Below, piece by piece: positions 35,967-44,551 of a stretch of DNA of 64,000 nt; the stretch's first letter is position 1, and the number at the start of each line of letters is the position of its first letter. Origin of the DNA: Nonomuraea aurantiaca (GTDB lineage: Bacteria > Actinomycetota > Actinomycetes > Streptosporangiales > Streptosporangiaceae); assembly GCF_020215705.1 (NCBI RefSeq), contig NZ_JAIWNB010000033.1:43522-107521 (forward strand), written 5' to 3'. Below the pieces are notes generated by a model that was not told the DNA's origin, did no database searches, and saw nothing but the letters and a program-made list of their open reading frames with translations. The translations under genes were made by a program, and so were the position numbers.

Positions 35967-36584
35967 GTCGCTGCCCGGGAGAACGTCGCACCGATGGCTG
36001 GGGTGTTGTGCCTCGCTGTGGGGAGTGACCGTAGCGACTGAAGCGACTGAAGGCTTGGTCTGGTGTCAAAGCCTAGCCGACGGCCCACCTCGGAGGGGCG
36101 GTCGCCGAGGATGACCTGCGGCAGCGACTCAACACACCGACCGCCGCGGAGCGCACGCTCGGTCGCTGCTTCTCCCGAAAGGTCAGCCCCAGTTCAAGGG
36201 ATATTGTGCCGCATCATGAGCGACTGAAGCGACTGATGAGGCCGACTCACGATTCTGTGACGGCGGGCGCAGCGGGGACGGTCCTTTGAGAACGCGTCGC
36301 TTCGGTCGCTCATCAGGTGTCGCTTCGAGGGACTGGCCTGCGGTTTCGGCTGCGACTCAACAGCGGCGACTCAACGGCAGCGACTCAACGGCTGGACCTC
36401 TCGTTCCTGCATGATGCCGGTCGTGGCTCCGCTGTGGGCGAGGGCTGGAGAAGGCGCAGCTCGCCGGGTCCCTTCCTGGCGGAGCAGCGACTGAAGCGAC
36501 CGAACGCCGACATCATCTCGGTGAATGCATGCCAACAACGCGACCGGCGCTTCTTGTTAGCGACTTGAGTCGCTTCAGTCGCTG
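35967..36584. repeat. Right AGCGACTGA-type repeat array
   Basis: About fifteen AGCGAC/GTCGCT cores occur in 620 bases, again often as 9-base-spaced pairs: AGCGACTGAAGCGACTGA at about 36033-36050 and 36223-36240, GTCGCTTCGGTCGCT at about 36298, AGCGACTGAAGCGACCGAA at about 36485, and a triplet at about 36559-36584. CGACTCAAC variants cluster at 36353-36390. The array abuts the prim-pol gene and even covers its upstream open frame. It is the partner of the 27.4-kb array and probably the origin of the right module. Confidence 0.7.
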
Positions 36585-37146
36585 TGCCGTCGCGTGTGCG
36601 GTGATCAATGCGATTGGGGCGGCCCTTTCCATGTCGAGGAAGGGCATGAGGTCTCGAGAAGGGGCGAGACCGGAGCTAGGCGCTCATCTCCTCCCTTGTG
36701 CGTGAGGATCCATGTCGTCGCTGACCGTGAAGCCCTCTTCGGCGGCAGCCCTCACGGGCACACCCACCGGATCCGAGCCGAGAGGTGCGGGGGGTGATAG
36801 GCGTGGAACACGGTGCCCCGCGGATCCTCGAGCGACCGTGGAACGCTTGTGCATCGCCGTCATTCCTCCCTTGCGAACGTCGAGTGGCGGTCTCACAGAT
36901 AGGGACCGGACTCGGGCAAGAAAGGAATCGGCGGCGTGGCCTGCCTGTCTTCGACAGGCCGGGGCGTACGGGCGGAGCCGATTCCTTTGCCGCTCGCCCG
37001 TGGTCTTCATGGCGAGGGCGGGTCATCCGCGTCGCGCCCCCAAACGGCCCGATGTGAGCGCAGACGGGTAAAGCACGCTCACCCGTTCGAGCGGGGTGCG
37101 TTCCATCCGCGCCATCACAGCAGAACGCACATCATGCAACGGAGAT
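36585..37146. other. Region without a convincing gene
   Basis: About 560 bases hold overlapping short frames on both strands. One minus-strand frame around 36690-36880 starts behind GGGAGGA (MTAMHKRSTVARGSAGHRVP) but ends in low-complexity sequence and has no family match. The 3' end just before 37147 should contain the promoter of the methyltransferase gene. Confidence 0.4.
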
Positions 37147-38055
37147 ATGTTCGCCGTGAACGACCAATCGATCTTCGCGACGTCAGCCGGCCATCCATGG
37201 TCTCGAGGGACTTCAGGGGCGAATGTCGGCTTGGATCCGTACCTGCCCGTCCCGGCCATCTTGCGCCGGCTCGATTTCACCCAACCCAGTGTCGCGCGCA
37301 TCTACGACTATCTCCTGAAAGGCCGGGACAACTTCGCGGCGGATCGCGCGGCCGCCGAGGCCCTGCTCAAGCAGGCGCCCGATCTGAGGGAGTCGGTCCG
37401 TGACAACAGGGAGTTCCTGACGCGTGCGGTCGAGTACCTGGCCACGCAGGGAATCAGCTTCTTCCTGGACCTCGGCTGTGGGCTGCCCGCCCAGCCGAAC
37501 GTCTACGAGATCGCGGCACGCCGAATCCCTCGGGCGCGCGTCGCGTATGTGGACAACGATCCCATGGTCGCCGTTCACGGGCGGGCGCTGCTCGTCGTCG
37601 GAGAGGCCACCGCGATGATCGAGCTGGACGTGCGCGACCCCGCCAAGATCCTCGCCGACCCGTACGTCGCGGCGATGTTCGGAGAGGACGAGCCCGTGGC
37701 GGTACTGGCCACTGATGTGTTCCCGTTCGTGGAGGATGCCGATGACCCCGCCGCAATCATGGCGGAACTCGGCGAGGCCCTGCCGGCGGGAAGCGTCATG
37801 GTGCACTCACATCTCAGCTCCGACGGCTTTGACCGGCGTCAGATCGAGGCGATCGAGCACGTGTACGCGGGGACGTCGGCCCGTATGACGCTGCGCTCCA
37901 CCGAGCAGATCCGAGATCTTCTCGGTGACCGGTGGGAAATACTCGCCCCCGGCACGACCGCGGTGAGCCGGTGGTTCGGGCCCCTCCCGCCGCTGAGCGA
38001 GCCACCGAGAAGCGTGACGTATGTCGGAGGCATCGTCCGGGTGCGCCCGAGATGA
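37147..38055 (+). CDS. SAM-dependent methyltransferase, DUF574 family (first copy)
   Basis: This protein of about 302 aa starts at ATG 37147 (GGAG closely upstream); GTG 37156 is an alternative. The family-specific N-terminal motif PSVARIYDYLLKGRDNFAAD is followed by the SAM-binding glycine motif FFLDLGCGLPAQPNVYEIA, the acidic strand VAYVDNDPMV and VLATDVFPFVEDADDP. This family of Rossmann methyltransferases is greatly expanded in actinomycetes, often beside regulators; substrates are mostly unknown. A second member lies at 45.49 kb. It is cytoplasmic and apparently monocistronic. Confidence 0.88.
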   Translation: MFAVNDQSIFATSAGHPWSRGTSGANVGLDPYLPVPAILRRLDFTQPSVARIYDYLLKGRDNFAADRAAAEALLKQAPDLRESVRDNREFLTRAVEYLATQGISFFLDLGCGLPAQPNVYEIAARRIPRARVAYVDNDPMVAVHGRALLVVGEATAMIELDVRDPAKILADPYVAAMFGEDEPVAVLATDVFPFVEDADDPAAIMAELGEALPAGSVMVHSHLSSDGFDRRQIEAIEHVYAGTSARMTLRSTEQIRDLLGDRWEILAPGTTAVSRWFGPLPPLSEPPRSVTYVGGIVRVRPR

Positions 38056-38239
38056 CCGCGCATGGTTCCACCCCCATCCGATTCTTCTCAGGCCCGGCTT
38101 GAGTCAATACCCGTGCAGGCCCCACCGAAAGTGCCGGTCGCGGGAATCCTGTCGACGCGCCCGCCGCCCCGGACGACGAGATGTTGTGTGATGACCATCA
38201 AGAGCGAGGCACGTTCTCTCGAGCCACAGGAGCGGCACG

Positions 38240-38833
38240 ATGATGTACGACAAGGCGTCCCGGCTGTTGCCGCCCGCAATCGAGTACGCGCTCGACTGCG
38301 TTTCTTATGTCACGCAGGAGTCATTGTCTCGCCAGACCCCCTGCGCCGAATGGAATCTCGCCGACCTTCTTCGCCACGTCAACGATTCTCTCGTCATCCT
38401 GCACGAAGGGGCCGTGCTGGGTTTCATCGCCAGTGGCCCGATCGCCGCCCCCGGCGGCCTGTCGAAGGTCAGCCTCGTACGGACGTTTACCGGCCGCGCC
38501 CGGCAACTCCTCGCTGCGGTCGCACTGCCGAGAGACGACGCGTATTCCGTCGCCATCGCGGACCGGGCGCTTTCATACGACATTCTGGTGGCCGTCGGTG
38601 TGATGGAGGTCGCTGTCCACGGGTGGGACATCGCGTGTTCCTGCGATGTGCGCAAGCCGATCCCGGCGACGCTCGCCTCGGCCATCATGGAACTCGCCCC
38701 GGTTCTGGTCTCCGACGAGGCCCGGACACACGACTTCAGGCCTCCGCTTCCTGTCTCGTCGCTGGCCGACCCCAGCGACCGGCTCCTGGCATTCCTCGGG
38801 CGTGAGGGAAGCGCCCGGCAATTCACCGGCTGA
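38240..38833 (+). CDS. TIGR03086-type (DinB-like, mycothiol-dependent family) protein
   Basis: This 197-aa protein starts at ATG 38240 with AGGAG eight bases upstream. The N-terminal four-helix region (LSRQTPCAEWNLADLLRHVN) with its tryptophan and histidine matches the DinB/maleylpyruvate isomerase-like fold. The second metal-binding motif is in MEVAVHGWDIACSCD. The C-terminus (FRPPLPVSSLADPSDRLLAF, ending LGREGS) is typical of TIGR03086. Members bind zinc and are thought to use mycothiol as cofactor in thiol-transfer reactions. The specific reaction is unknown. It stands alone between the methyltransferase and degraded genes. Confidence 0.85.
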   Translation: MMYDKASRLLPPAIEYALDCVSYVTQESLSRQTPCAEWNLADLLRHVNDSLVILHEGAVLGFIASGPIAAPGGLSKVSLVRTFTGRARQLLAAVALPRDDAYSVAIADRALSYDILVAVGVMEVAVHGWDIACSCDVRKPIPATLASAIMELAPVLVSDEARTHDFRPPLPVSSLADPSDRLLAFLGREGSARQFTG

Positions 38834-38870
38834 TCTGGCCCCGGCCGGGCCGGCACGTCGGATGGCGTCT

Positions 38871-39352
38871 TCAGGCCAGTTCGCCGACGCGCAGGAGGGC
38901 ACGCAGTCGTAGGTCCGGGTATGACCGGCCGTCGGTGGCGTCGACGATGACCGCTGCGCCGATCCAGGTGGCGCCGCTGTCTCGCCGATCCGGCGGGCGG
39001 TCTTGGCGGTGGCACCGGTTTCCACCCATTCGTCCACGAACAGCATCTTTTTGGCCCGGATGCAGGAACCGCCGCTGTACCACCCACTTCAGAGTCCGGT
39101 CGGCGTAGTCGGGCGGGGTGCTGCGTACCAAGACCCGATCTTGGACCAGGACTTCGTTCCCGTCGTTACCTTGCCAACGGCCTTTGCGCATCTCGACGAA
39201 CCCGGTGCCCGCCTGAACGGCCACGAGCGGCCCGATGACGAAGCCGCAGGCCTCCGGGGCGAGCACCATGCTGAGACGCGCATGGCCGTGCAGCCGCGCA
39301 GAGCCGGGCCCAGGCCCGACAGCACGTCGGCGTGCGCCCACCGGCCTTCCAT
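38871..39352 (-). pseudogene. Phosphoribosyltransferase-like gene with several frameshifts
   Basis: Four protein-like pieces in different frames line up as one phosphoribosyltransferase: HADVLSGLGPALRGCTAMRV, then MVLAPEACGFVIGPLVAVQA and TLKWVVQRRFLHPGQK, then MLFVDEWVETGATAKTARRI, and finally ATWIGAAVIVDATDGRSYPD. The third piece carries the PRPP-binding pattern of acidic residues followed by TGAT. As written it needs three frame changes, so it is non-functional or reflects assembly indels. It overlaps the end of the adjacent hypothetical gene, and the two may have formed an operon. Confidence 0.6.
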
Positions 39353-39894
39353 GCGCGCGCCGCCATTTCGTCGAATCGCCGCCTGGCCTCGGGCAGACCG
39401 ACGTACCTGCAGCGCTGTGTCACGAATCGCTCATGGGAGCCGTCGCCAAGCAGCCGCCTGGCGTTCCGTGACACGTGTGCCGAGTGGCGCACGGCGATCG
39501 CGGCCAGGGTGACCGCCTCGTCCCGGACCGCCACCTTGGCATGGTGCTCGAAATAGCACCCGGGCAGCGCAGCGGCCGCTTGCGTGCTCTGCGGCACGTC
39601 CTCGTTCCACGGCGCGGCTTCGATCTTGACCCTGACGACGCCGAAACCCTCCTCACGCAGCCGCGTCGCACTCGTCGCGGCGGCGATCCGCTGGCCGGTC
39701 AGGGTACCGCGCCCGGTGAAGGTGAGCATGGGCTGGGAGGGAACTTCGCCGCGGGCGAGCACGATGTGGGTGAGTTTCCCGCCGTTGCCGGCCACCCAGG
39801 AGGCCAGGCGCTCGATGGCGGTCCCGGCCGCGAGGGTCACGTGGATGTCGAAGACACCTGCGAACTCCAGGCCGGATGGCGATCGATTTTCCAT
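39166..39894 (-). CDS. Conserved actinobacterial hypothetical protein, C-terminus disrupted
   Basis: From ATG 39894 the first 185 residues look intact: FAGVFDIHVTLAAGTAIERL, GKLTHIVLARGEVPSQPML, VRVKIEAAPWNEDVPQSTQA and AHVSRNARRLLGDGSHERFV. This pattern matches a conserved actinobacterial protein of unknown function. After about residue 190 (WKAGGR) the frame runs into Arg/Cys-rich sequence that overlaps the coding frame of the phosphoribosyltransferase remnant. The real protein probably ended near there in another frame. There is no strong ribosome site at the start. Confidence 0.5.
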   Translation of the reverse strand: MENRSPSGLEFAGVFDIHVTLAAGTAIERLASWVAGNGGKLTHIVLARGEVPSQPMLTFTGRGTLTGQRIAAATSATRLREEGFGVVRVKIEAAPWNEDVPQSTQAAAALPGCYFEHHAKVAVRDEAVTLAAIAVRHSAHVSRNARRLLGDGSHERFVTQRCRYVGLPEARRRFDEMAARAWKAGGRTPTCCRAWARLCAAARPCASQHGARPGGLRLRHRAARGRSGGHRVRRDAQRPLAR

Positions 39895-40124
39895 GAGCGG
39901 CCATTGTTGCCATGCGTGGATGTTTGGTGCGAACGGTTTTCCGTCGAGTGGTCCCGCCCTACTCCCTGTGGGCAGAGCGTGTAGTGCCTGCCTGTGCTGC
40001 GAATGGCAGTATGCAGGCGATTTCTGGCTTGATCTCACCCCTGAAGTGGAGGTGGCGTTCGCCATACTGAACGGTTGCAGGAAAACGAGATGAAATCCAT
40101 CCGGGGGCGGGACCGGAGGCTGAC

Positions 40125-41381
40125 GTGAATTATCCTTCCAGGCTGAGAATTGCCGGAGGCCTGACCACGCTGTTCGTGAGCACGTTGGTGTTGGGCAGCG
40201 CCAAGGGGATCGTGTCTTTGCCGGAGCGTGTCAGCGACACCACGGGAGGGTCGTCGTTCGTCTCGGCTGAGACCGCCTATACCCTCGGGTTCGTCATCGG
40301 CGGGCCGTTACTGACCTTCGTGAGCATCCGTCTGGGGCGTCGGCTGTTGCTGCTCGTGTCGATGGCGGCGTCCGTACTGGCGAACATCGCCATGGCGCTG
40401 ACATCCGGCGGCCTGCCCGCACCGGCGGGCGCGGCGATCATCGGCGCGCTGTACGGCGTGTTCCTGGGCGTCGCCTGTGTCACGGCGGCGTCGATGGCTC
40501 CGCCCGCGTGGCTTGGCAGGGCCTTGTCCGTCGTGGTCGCCGGGCACGCGACGACGACCTTGCTGGGCCTTGTGTTGAGCGCTTGGATGATAGAAGTGAT
40601 GTCGTGGGAGCTTGCTCTGCTCGTGAGCGCCGTGGCCGACCTGCTCTCGCTGCCGCTCCTTGGGGTGCTCCTCCCTCCGGCCGGCGCTCCGCGGCAGCGG
40701 GCAGGGAGGTTCCGGGCGGCGTTCGCGCCACGCGTCCTGGCCGTGCTGGGCATCGCCGCATTTCTCATCGGCGGTCAGAACGCCCTGCTCGCCTTCGTCT
40801 CTCCTGTGCCGACAGGCTGGTCCGAGTGGACGGTCGGGCTGCTCTCCTTGCTCCTGGGCGGAGTAGCGGCCGTCATGGCAACGGCGACGCTGGCCGGTGG
40901 GTGGGCAGCGGATCGCGACGCCCGGCGCACTCTGCTGATCGGCAACGGAGTGCTTGTGCTGATGCTGGTCGTGGTCCTGCTGAGCGGCGGGCTCCCGGAC
41001 GTGGCGATGGCGTCGGTCCTGGTGTGGGCGCTCGCCTTGTACGTCGTGGAGCCGTCTGTGGTGCATGGCCTCTTCACCGCAGCCGGGCCGGGCAGGCACG
41101 TGGGCGTGTCGCTCCTGTTCTCGGCGATCGGCGTCGGCTCGATGGCGGGCCAGGGAGCAATTTACGTGCTGACCAGGGTTAGCTGGTTCGCGGGCCAGAA
41201 GGCAGGTTCGTGGCTGTCCAACCTTGGCTGGCGTGAGATCGTTCTCGTCGTCGCCTTGCTGATCGGCTTGGCCGCGTTTCCCGTGATACGGGCGGTGAGC
41301 AGGCGACATGACGCCTCTCCGGTGTCCGGGCACCAGCCTCTTGACGGCCCGTCAGCGCACAGCACCATCTCGGCCGGTTAG
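40125..41381 (+). CDS. Major facilitator superfamily transporter
   Basis: This 418-aa membrane protein starts at GTG 40125 six bases after GGAGG. Twelve hydrophobic segments can be counted, with a typical MFS loop after helix 2 (RLGRRLLLLVSM) and a basic central loop near residue 190 (PPAGAPRQRAGRFRAA). The family moves sugars, drugs or metabolites with a proton gradient. Similarity to multidrug or sugar-efflux-type permeases is general only, and the substrate cannot be named. The gene is intact and flanked by damaged genes, with no linked regulator. Confidence 0.85.
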   Translation: MNYPSRLRIAGGLTTLFVSTLVLGSAKGIVSLPERVSDTTGGSSFVSAETAYTLGFVIGGPLLTFVSIRLGRRLLLLVSMAASVLANIAMALTSGGLPAPAGAAIIGALYGVFLGVACVTAASMAPPAWLGRALSVVVAGHATTTLLGLVLSAWMIEVMSWELALLVSAVADLLSLPLLGVLLPPAGAPRQRAGRFRAAFAPRVLAVLGIAAFLIGGQNALLAFVSPVPTGWSEWTVGLLSLLLGGVAAVMATATLAGGWAADRDARRTLLIGNGVLVLMLVVVLLSGGLPDVAMASVLVWALALYVVEPSVVHGLFTAAGPGRHVGVSLLFSAIGVGSMAGQGAIYVLTRVSWFAGQKAGSWLSNLGWREIVLVVALLIGLAAFPVIRAVSRRHDASPVSGHQPLDGPSAHSTISAG

Positions 41382-41387
41382 AACCGC

Positions 41388-41774
41388 TCAGCGGCCCCCG
41401 GTGAGGCCTGAATGACAGTAACCGTATTGCTCGAAAACTGCCAACGTTGCCAGTGGCTCTGCCAACGCCCCCCGGCAAACCTTCCCCGTCCCGCGGGCAT
41501 GCGGATACGGGTCGCCGGCGACACCGGCGATCCGTTTCACCAGCAGCGGGTCGTCGCCACCGGCCGGTAGGGACCGGCCAGCCGGCAGTCGGCAGACGAC
41601 GACGTCACCCGCGCGCAGGCGCCGGTGCCAACCACGCCGGACGGCGAGCAGCATGTCGCCGTCCTGGTAGGTCGGCAGCATGCTTCCGCCGCGCACCCGC
41701 GTCACCAACAGCCCCCGGCGGAGGACCGGCACCAGCGCACACGTCACGGCGAGCAGACCCAGGGCAGTCAGCAC
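41388..41774 (-). CDS. S26-family signal peptidase
   Basis: This protein of about 128 aa starts at GTG 41774 after GGGAG. An N-terminal membrane anchor (VLTALGLLAVTCALVPVLRR) precedes the catalytic serine in VRGGSMLPTYQDGD. The lysine of the Ser/Lys dyad is in DPLLVKRIAGVAGD. The size is small compared with housekeeping SipX proteins. It resembles the short S26 peptidases proposed to mature specific exported proteins such as nickel superoxide dismutase, but no such substrate gene is adjacent. The frame runs without a stop into an upstream acetyltransferase remnant. Confidence 0.75.
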   Translation of the reverse strand: MLTALGLLAVTCALVPVLRRGLLVTRVRGGSMLPTYQDGDMLLAVRRGWHRRLRAGDVVVCRLPAGRSLPAGGDDPLLVKRIAGVAGDPYPHARGTGKVCRGALAEPLATLAVFEQYGYCHSGLTGGR

Positions 41775-42166
41775 GAGGCGCTCCCAGAGCCTGCACCTCC
41801 TTGAGCCAAGGGTGTCGAAGCCATGCCGGACGATCGCGTTGGCCAGTTCCCTTCCCAGGCCCGCTCCCCACACCTCGGGGGACAGCGCATAGACGATCTC
41901 GTGGCCTTGGACCACGTTGGTCGGCTTGATCTCAGCGTGTCCGACCAAGGCGCCGTTCCGGCGAACCGCCCAGACGTCGAACAGGTCCTGGGCGTAGACC
42001 TTCGTGAAGATCCGTCCGAACAGCGCGCGGTCCTCCTCCCCGGGAGCAGGGCCAGGACCATCCACTGCGAAACTTTCTGGTCCTGGAACAGGACGACGAA
42101 GTCTTCCTGGTCGTCGGTGACGTACGGTTTCAGCAACAGTCGCTCGGTGCGCAAGGTCGGGGTCAT
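41775..42166 (-). pseudogene. GNAT acetyltransferase remnant, frameshifted and fused to the peptidase frame
   Basis: ATG 42166 begins a RimJ-like acetyltransferase (MTPTLRTERLLLKPYVTDDQ). At about 42055 the frame shifts and the acetyl-CoA binding fold continues as FDVWAVRRNGALVGHAEIKP and VYALSPEVWGAGLGRELANA. After HGFDTLGSRR the sequence merges directly with the S26 peptidase frame, so the last helix of the acetyltransferase is missing. One frameshift and a missing end make this a pseudogene. Confidence 0.65.
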
Positions 42167-42519
42167 AGACGGGGAAGCAATCCGAGCGCCATGCTCTCGA
42201 ACAAAGCATTTTCACGGCCGAACTCGGCGCATGCGTTTTCGCACACACCGAAGCCCTTTCTGGCCAGCCGCTTGACAAGAGCTTCCGGGTGACCTTCCTG
42301 TGGCCCAGTATGGCAAATCCCGGACTTCGGTGATCATCCAGAAGCTTTTCTGGCGCCGATCGCGATGTCCATGGCAGGAATTCGTCGCCGCATCGCCAGG
42401 GCGGCGGCGAAACCGAGTATCGGCTCCGCGACCACCGCTCGTCTTTGCGTAGATGCTCGTGAAACCCTTCCCCTGCATGTGATTGGCAGGAAAACGACGA
42501 CCGCCGGCAGGGAGCGATA

Positions 42520-42547
42520 TTGCCTACGGGAACCAAGTCGTTAGAAT
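42520..42547 (+). promoter_or_regulatory. Promoter of structured RNA 1 (TTGCCT-N16-TAGAAT)
   Basis: A -35-like TTGCCT (42520-42525) and a -10-like TAGAAT (42542-42547) precede the first conserved RNA. The equivalent position in the second RNA locus has TTGCAG-N18-TAGGAT. Conservation of both boxes with different spacers supports a real promoter. Confidence 0.6.
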
Positions 42548-42551
42548 CGTC

Positions 42552-42723
42552 AGCGTCTTAGGCTGGCGAGTTGAGGAAGATCTACGGGAGGATCGGTCGT
42601 GCGACGCCAGAGCATGACCGTCCGGCTCGCGATGATCTAAGGCGCGTTTCCCCCGAAGGCAGGCCGTGTGGGAGACGATAAGCGGCTCGGAGATGACCGC
42701 CCTGAATTTCCGAGCCGCTTATC
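42552..42723 (+). ncRNA. Structured small RNA, member 1
   Basis: A predicted transcript of about 172 nt begins near AGCGTCTTAG and ends with a perfect 15-bp hairpin (GATAAGCGGCTCGGA at 42677-42691 with its complement at 42709-42723). Internally, CTTAG (42557-42561) pairs with CTAAG (42637-42641), GCGAG (42566-42570) pairs with CTCGC (42626-42630), and GGTCGTGC (42595-42602) pairs with GCATGACC (42612-42619). A conserved GATGA sits between the outer stems. The locus is homologous to 62391-62560, where the same stems are kept by different bases. No open frame is shared. I do not recognise a known RNA family; a regulatory sRNA is the simplest reading. Confidence 0.7.
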
Positions 42724-42732
42724 TCCACTGGC

Positions 42733-42930
42733 GGCAAACGAGCCGTGCCGGCGCTGCTGCGCATGGCCGATCCCTCTGACGAGGACGTTCGCTCTTACGT
42801 CGCGTGATCGCTGCGGATGGGCCGCTACGAGGGCAACGACGTCGCCGAGGCGCTGCGCTGGTGCATTTCTGAGGCGCGCGCCGCTCGCGACGCCTTCTCT
42901 GCCGACCTGACCGAGGCGCAGCACGGCCGA
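42733..42930 (+). pseudogene. HEAT-repeat protein remnant with internal stop
   Basis: The translation AVPALLRMADPSDEDVRSYV, stop, then SLRMGRYEGNDVAEALRWCI shows two HEAT-like helical repeats. They are interrupted by TGA at about 42806, probably from a TGG tryptophan codon. Both ends of the gene are missing. It starts directly after the RNA terminator hairpin. Confidence 0.5.
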
Positions 42931-43072
42931 CCTTGTCGCCGACCAGCTCTCCTGACGGTTCCCACCCCAGTGGACGATCAGCCCACCCCGGCCGCGGTGC
43001 TGGAGACGGTGCCCGTGAACCACGCGGGCCTGACATCGGCCGAGGAGGAGGAAACTGCTCGGATGATCCGCC

Positions 43073-43450
43073 ATGGTACAGGCGTGTCTTCGTCCCGGCC
43101 CCTCTTCCGACGTACGCTGGAGTGTGGCCCTGCTCGTCGGCGCCCTGTACATGGCGGGCACGGGGCCGCCTGCCTACGACGTTCCGGTCGGCGCCATGCT
43201 CATCGCGCTCTATCAGGTGGGCAGCCGCTGCTCGGCGGCAACGTCGGCCGGGGTTGCGGCGGTGGGCATGGCGGCCTTCTGGTGGCTCCACGGCCGGTCG
43301 CGGCGCAGGAGCATCTTCCGACGGTCCTGTCGAGCCTGCTGCCGGCGATGCCGATCGCGGCCGGCTATATCGTGCGCCTGCGCACGGAGCTGTCACGCCG
43401 TAGGGAGCGGCAGGCGGCCGAACACGCCGTACGGGAGGAACGCCGTCGCA
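43073..43450 (+). pseudogene. Fragment of a sensor kinase membrane domain
   Basis: A hydrophobic N-terminal section (RWSVALLVGALYMAGTGPPA, VGAMLIALYQVGSRCSAATS) is followed, after a frame change near 43310, by LPAMPIAAGYIVRLRTELSR and HAVREERRR. The latter resembles the helix leading to the phosphoacceptor histidine in NarL/DesK-type kinases. Similarity stops at about 43445, where the opposite-strand permease remnant takes over. The catalytic domains are missing. Confidence 0.45.
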
Positions 43451-44413
43451 CCGCGAGCGCACCGGCGCCGAGCGGGGCGAGCCAGCCGAGCGGGATGAAC
43501 CACAGCGCGACCGCCGCCCCAGCGCCCACGGTCAGGGTGTTCACGGCCGCCACGGCGGTGACGGCGATCAGGGCCAGCGCCAGGATGGGCAGCACGGTGA
43601 GCACGTTCTCCCGGCAGACCATCCACATCACCTGATTGCGGCGCATCCCGATCTGCCGCATCCGGCGAACTCACGCCGGCGGTCGAGCAGCGCCAGGCAG
43701 AGGCCGTTGACGGCCGCCATCAGGCAGAGGAGCGCGATCAGCGCCGACACGTAGGGGAGCAGCCAGTTGCGTTCGGCGCTCTCGGCCGCCTTGCGGAGGA
43801 CATAGGCCGTCCTGTCGTAGGAGGGGACGGTCGCCCCCGCACGAGTAAGAGCCTCATGGTCGAGAGGGCCGCTCACATAGATGGCGGCGTACCGCCCGGC
43901 CGCCAGGTGGTCTGCCGTGGGGCCCAGGGAGGGCAGCACCACGTTGGCCGGCTCGCCGGTGTCGGGGTAGAGCGCGGCCACCGTGTAGAGCTTGTCCCTC
44001 GTCGCGCCCGGCAGCCGGATCCATACTCGTGATCCGATCCGCGCCTTGCCCGTGGCCGCGGCCGAGTAGCTGAGGGGCGAGCTCCCGCTCAGTCAGGGCG
44101 TTGAGCGCGGGCGACCGCGTATCGGCAGGTTCAGCGCCTGCGTGAGGTCTCCGGCCGCCAGCGATCCATACGTGCGCGGCAGCGGATTCCGGCCCTCGGC
44201 TCTCATACTGATCGGCAGCATCTGGATCCCGATCGCCTCGTCCTGGCGCGTCAGACGTCGTCGCAGCTCCTCCGCCAGCACGTTGTTGCTGCTCTTCTTC
44301 TGCCATAAATCGCCGCTTGACTGCCAGTCGAGTCGCAGGTTTGTGCGGTCGCGTGCCGGAATCCTCGCTTCTCTGTCCCGGCGTACAGGCCGAAAGGGAG
44401 GTCGCGGATCCAC
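43365..44413 (-). pseudogene. FtsX-like ABC permease, multiply frameshifted
   Basis: Pieces in three frames together resemble the second half of a macrolide-export/FtsX-type permease. These are an extracellular part (LPRTYGSLAAGDLTQALNLP), a domain ending SYDRTAYVLRKAAESAERNW, and a membrane helix YVSALIALLCLMAAVNGLCL. The C-terminal pair of helices is RQIGMRRNQVMWMVCRENVL followed by VLPILALALIAVTAVAAVNT. At least three frame changes are needed and the N-terminus is missing. It ends where the kinase fragment on the other strand begins. Confidence 0.6.
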
Positions 44414-44551
44414 TGAAGCGTTTTCATCCTCCTGGCAGTGGGCTGCTGATCACAGCATGATCGCGAGCCTGACGTTCGCCTGACGACGCAAGAAACCCCT
44501 GGTAGATGGATTGATCACCACAATCAGATCCGTCACAACCAGGGGCTTCGG

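Noticed and set aside
36600..37090. A possible minus-strand gene starting behind GGGAGGA (about 36875)
   Set aside because: The translation becomes low-complexity within 25 residues and matches no family; coding evidence is insufficient.
42552..42723. The conserved 42.5/62.4-kb sequence considered as a MITE or IS end
   Set aside because: The two copies lack terminal inverted repeats and target duplications, have diverged strongly, and keep helices by compensatory change, which fits an RNA better.
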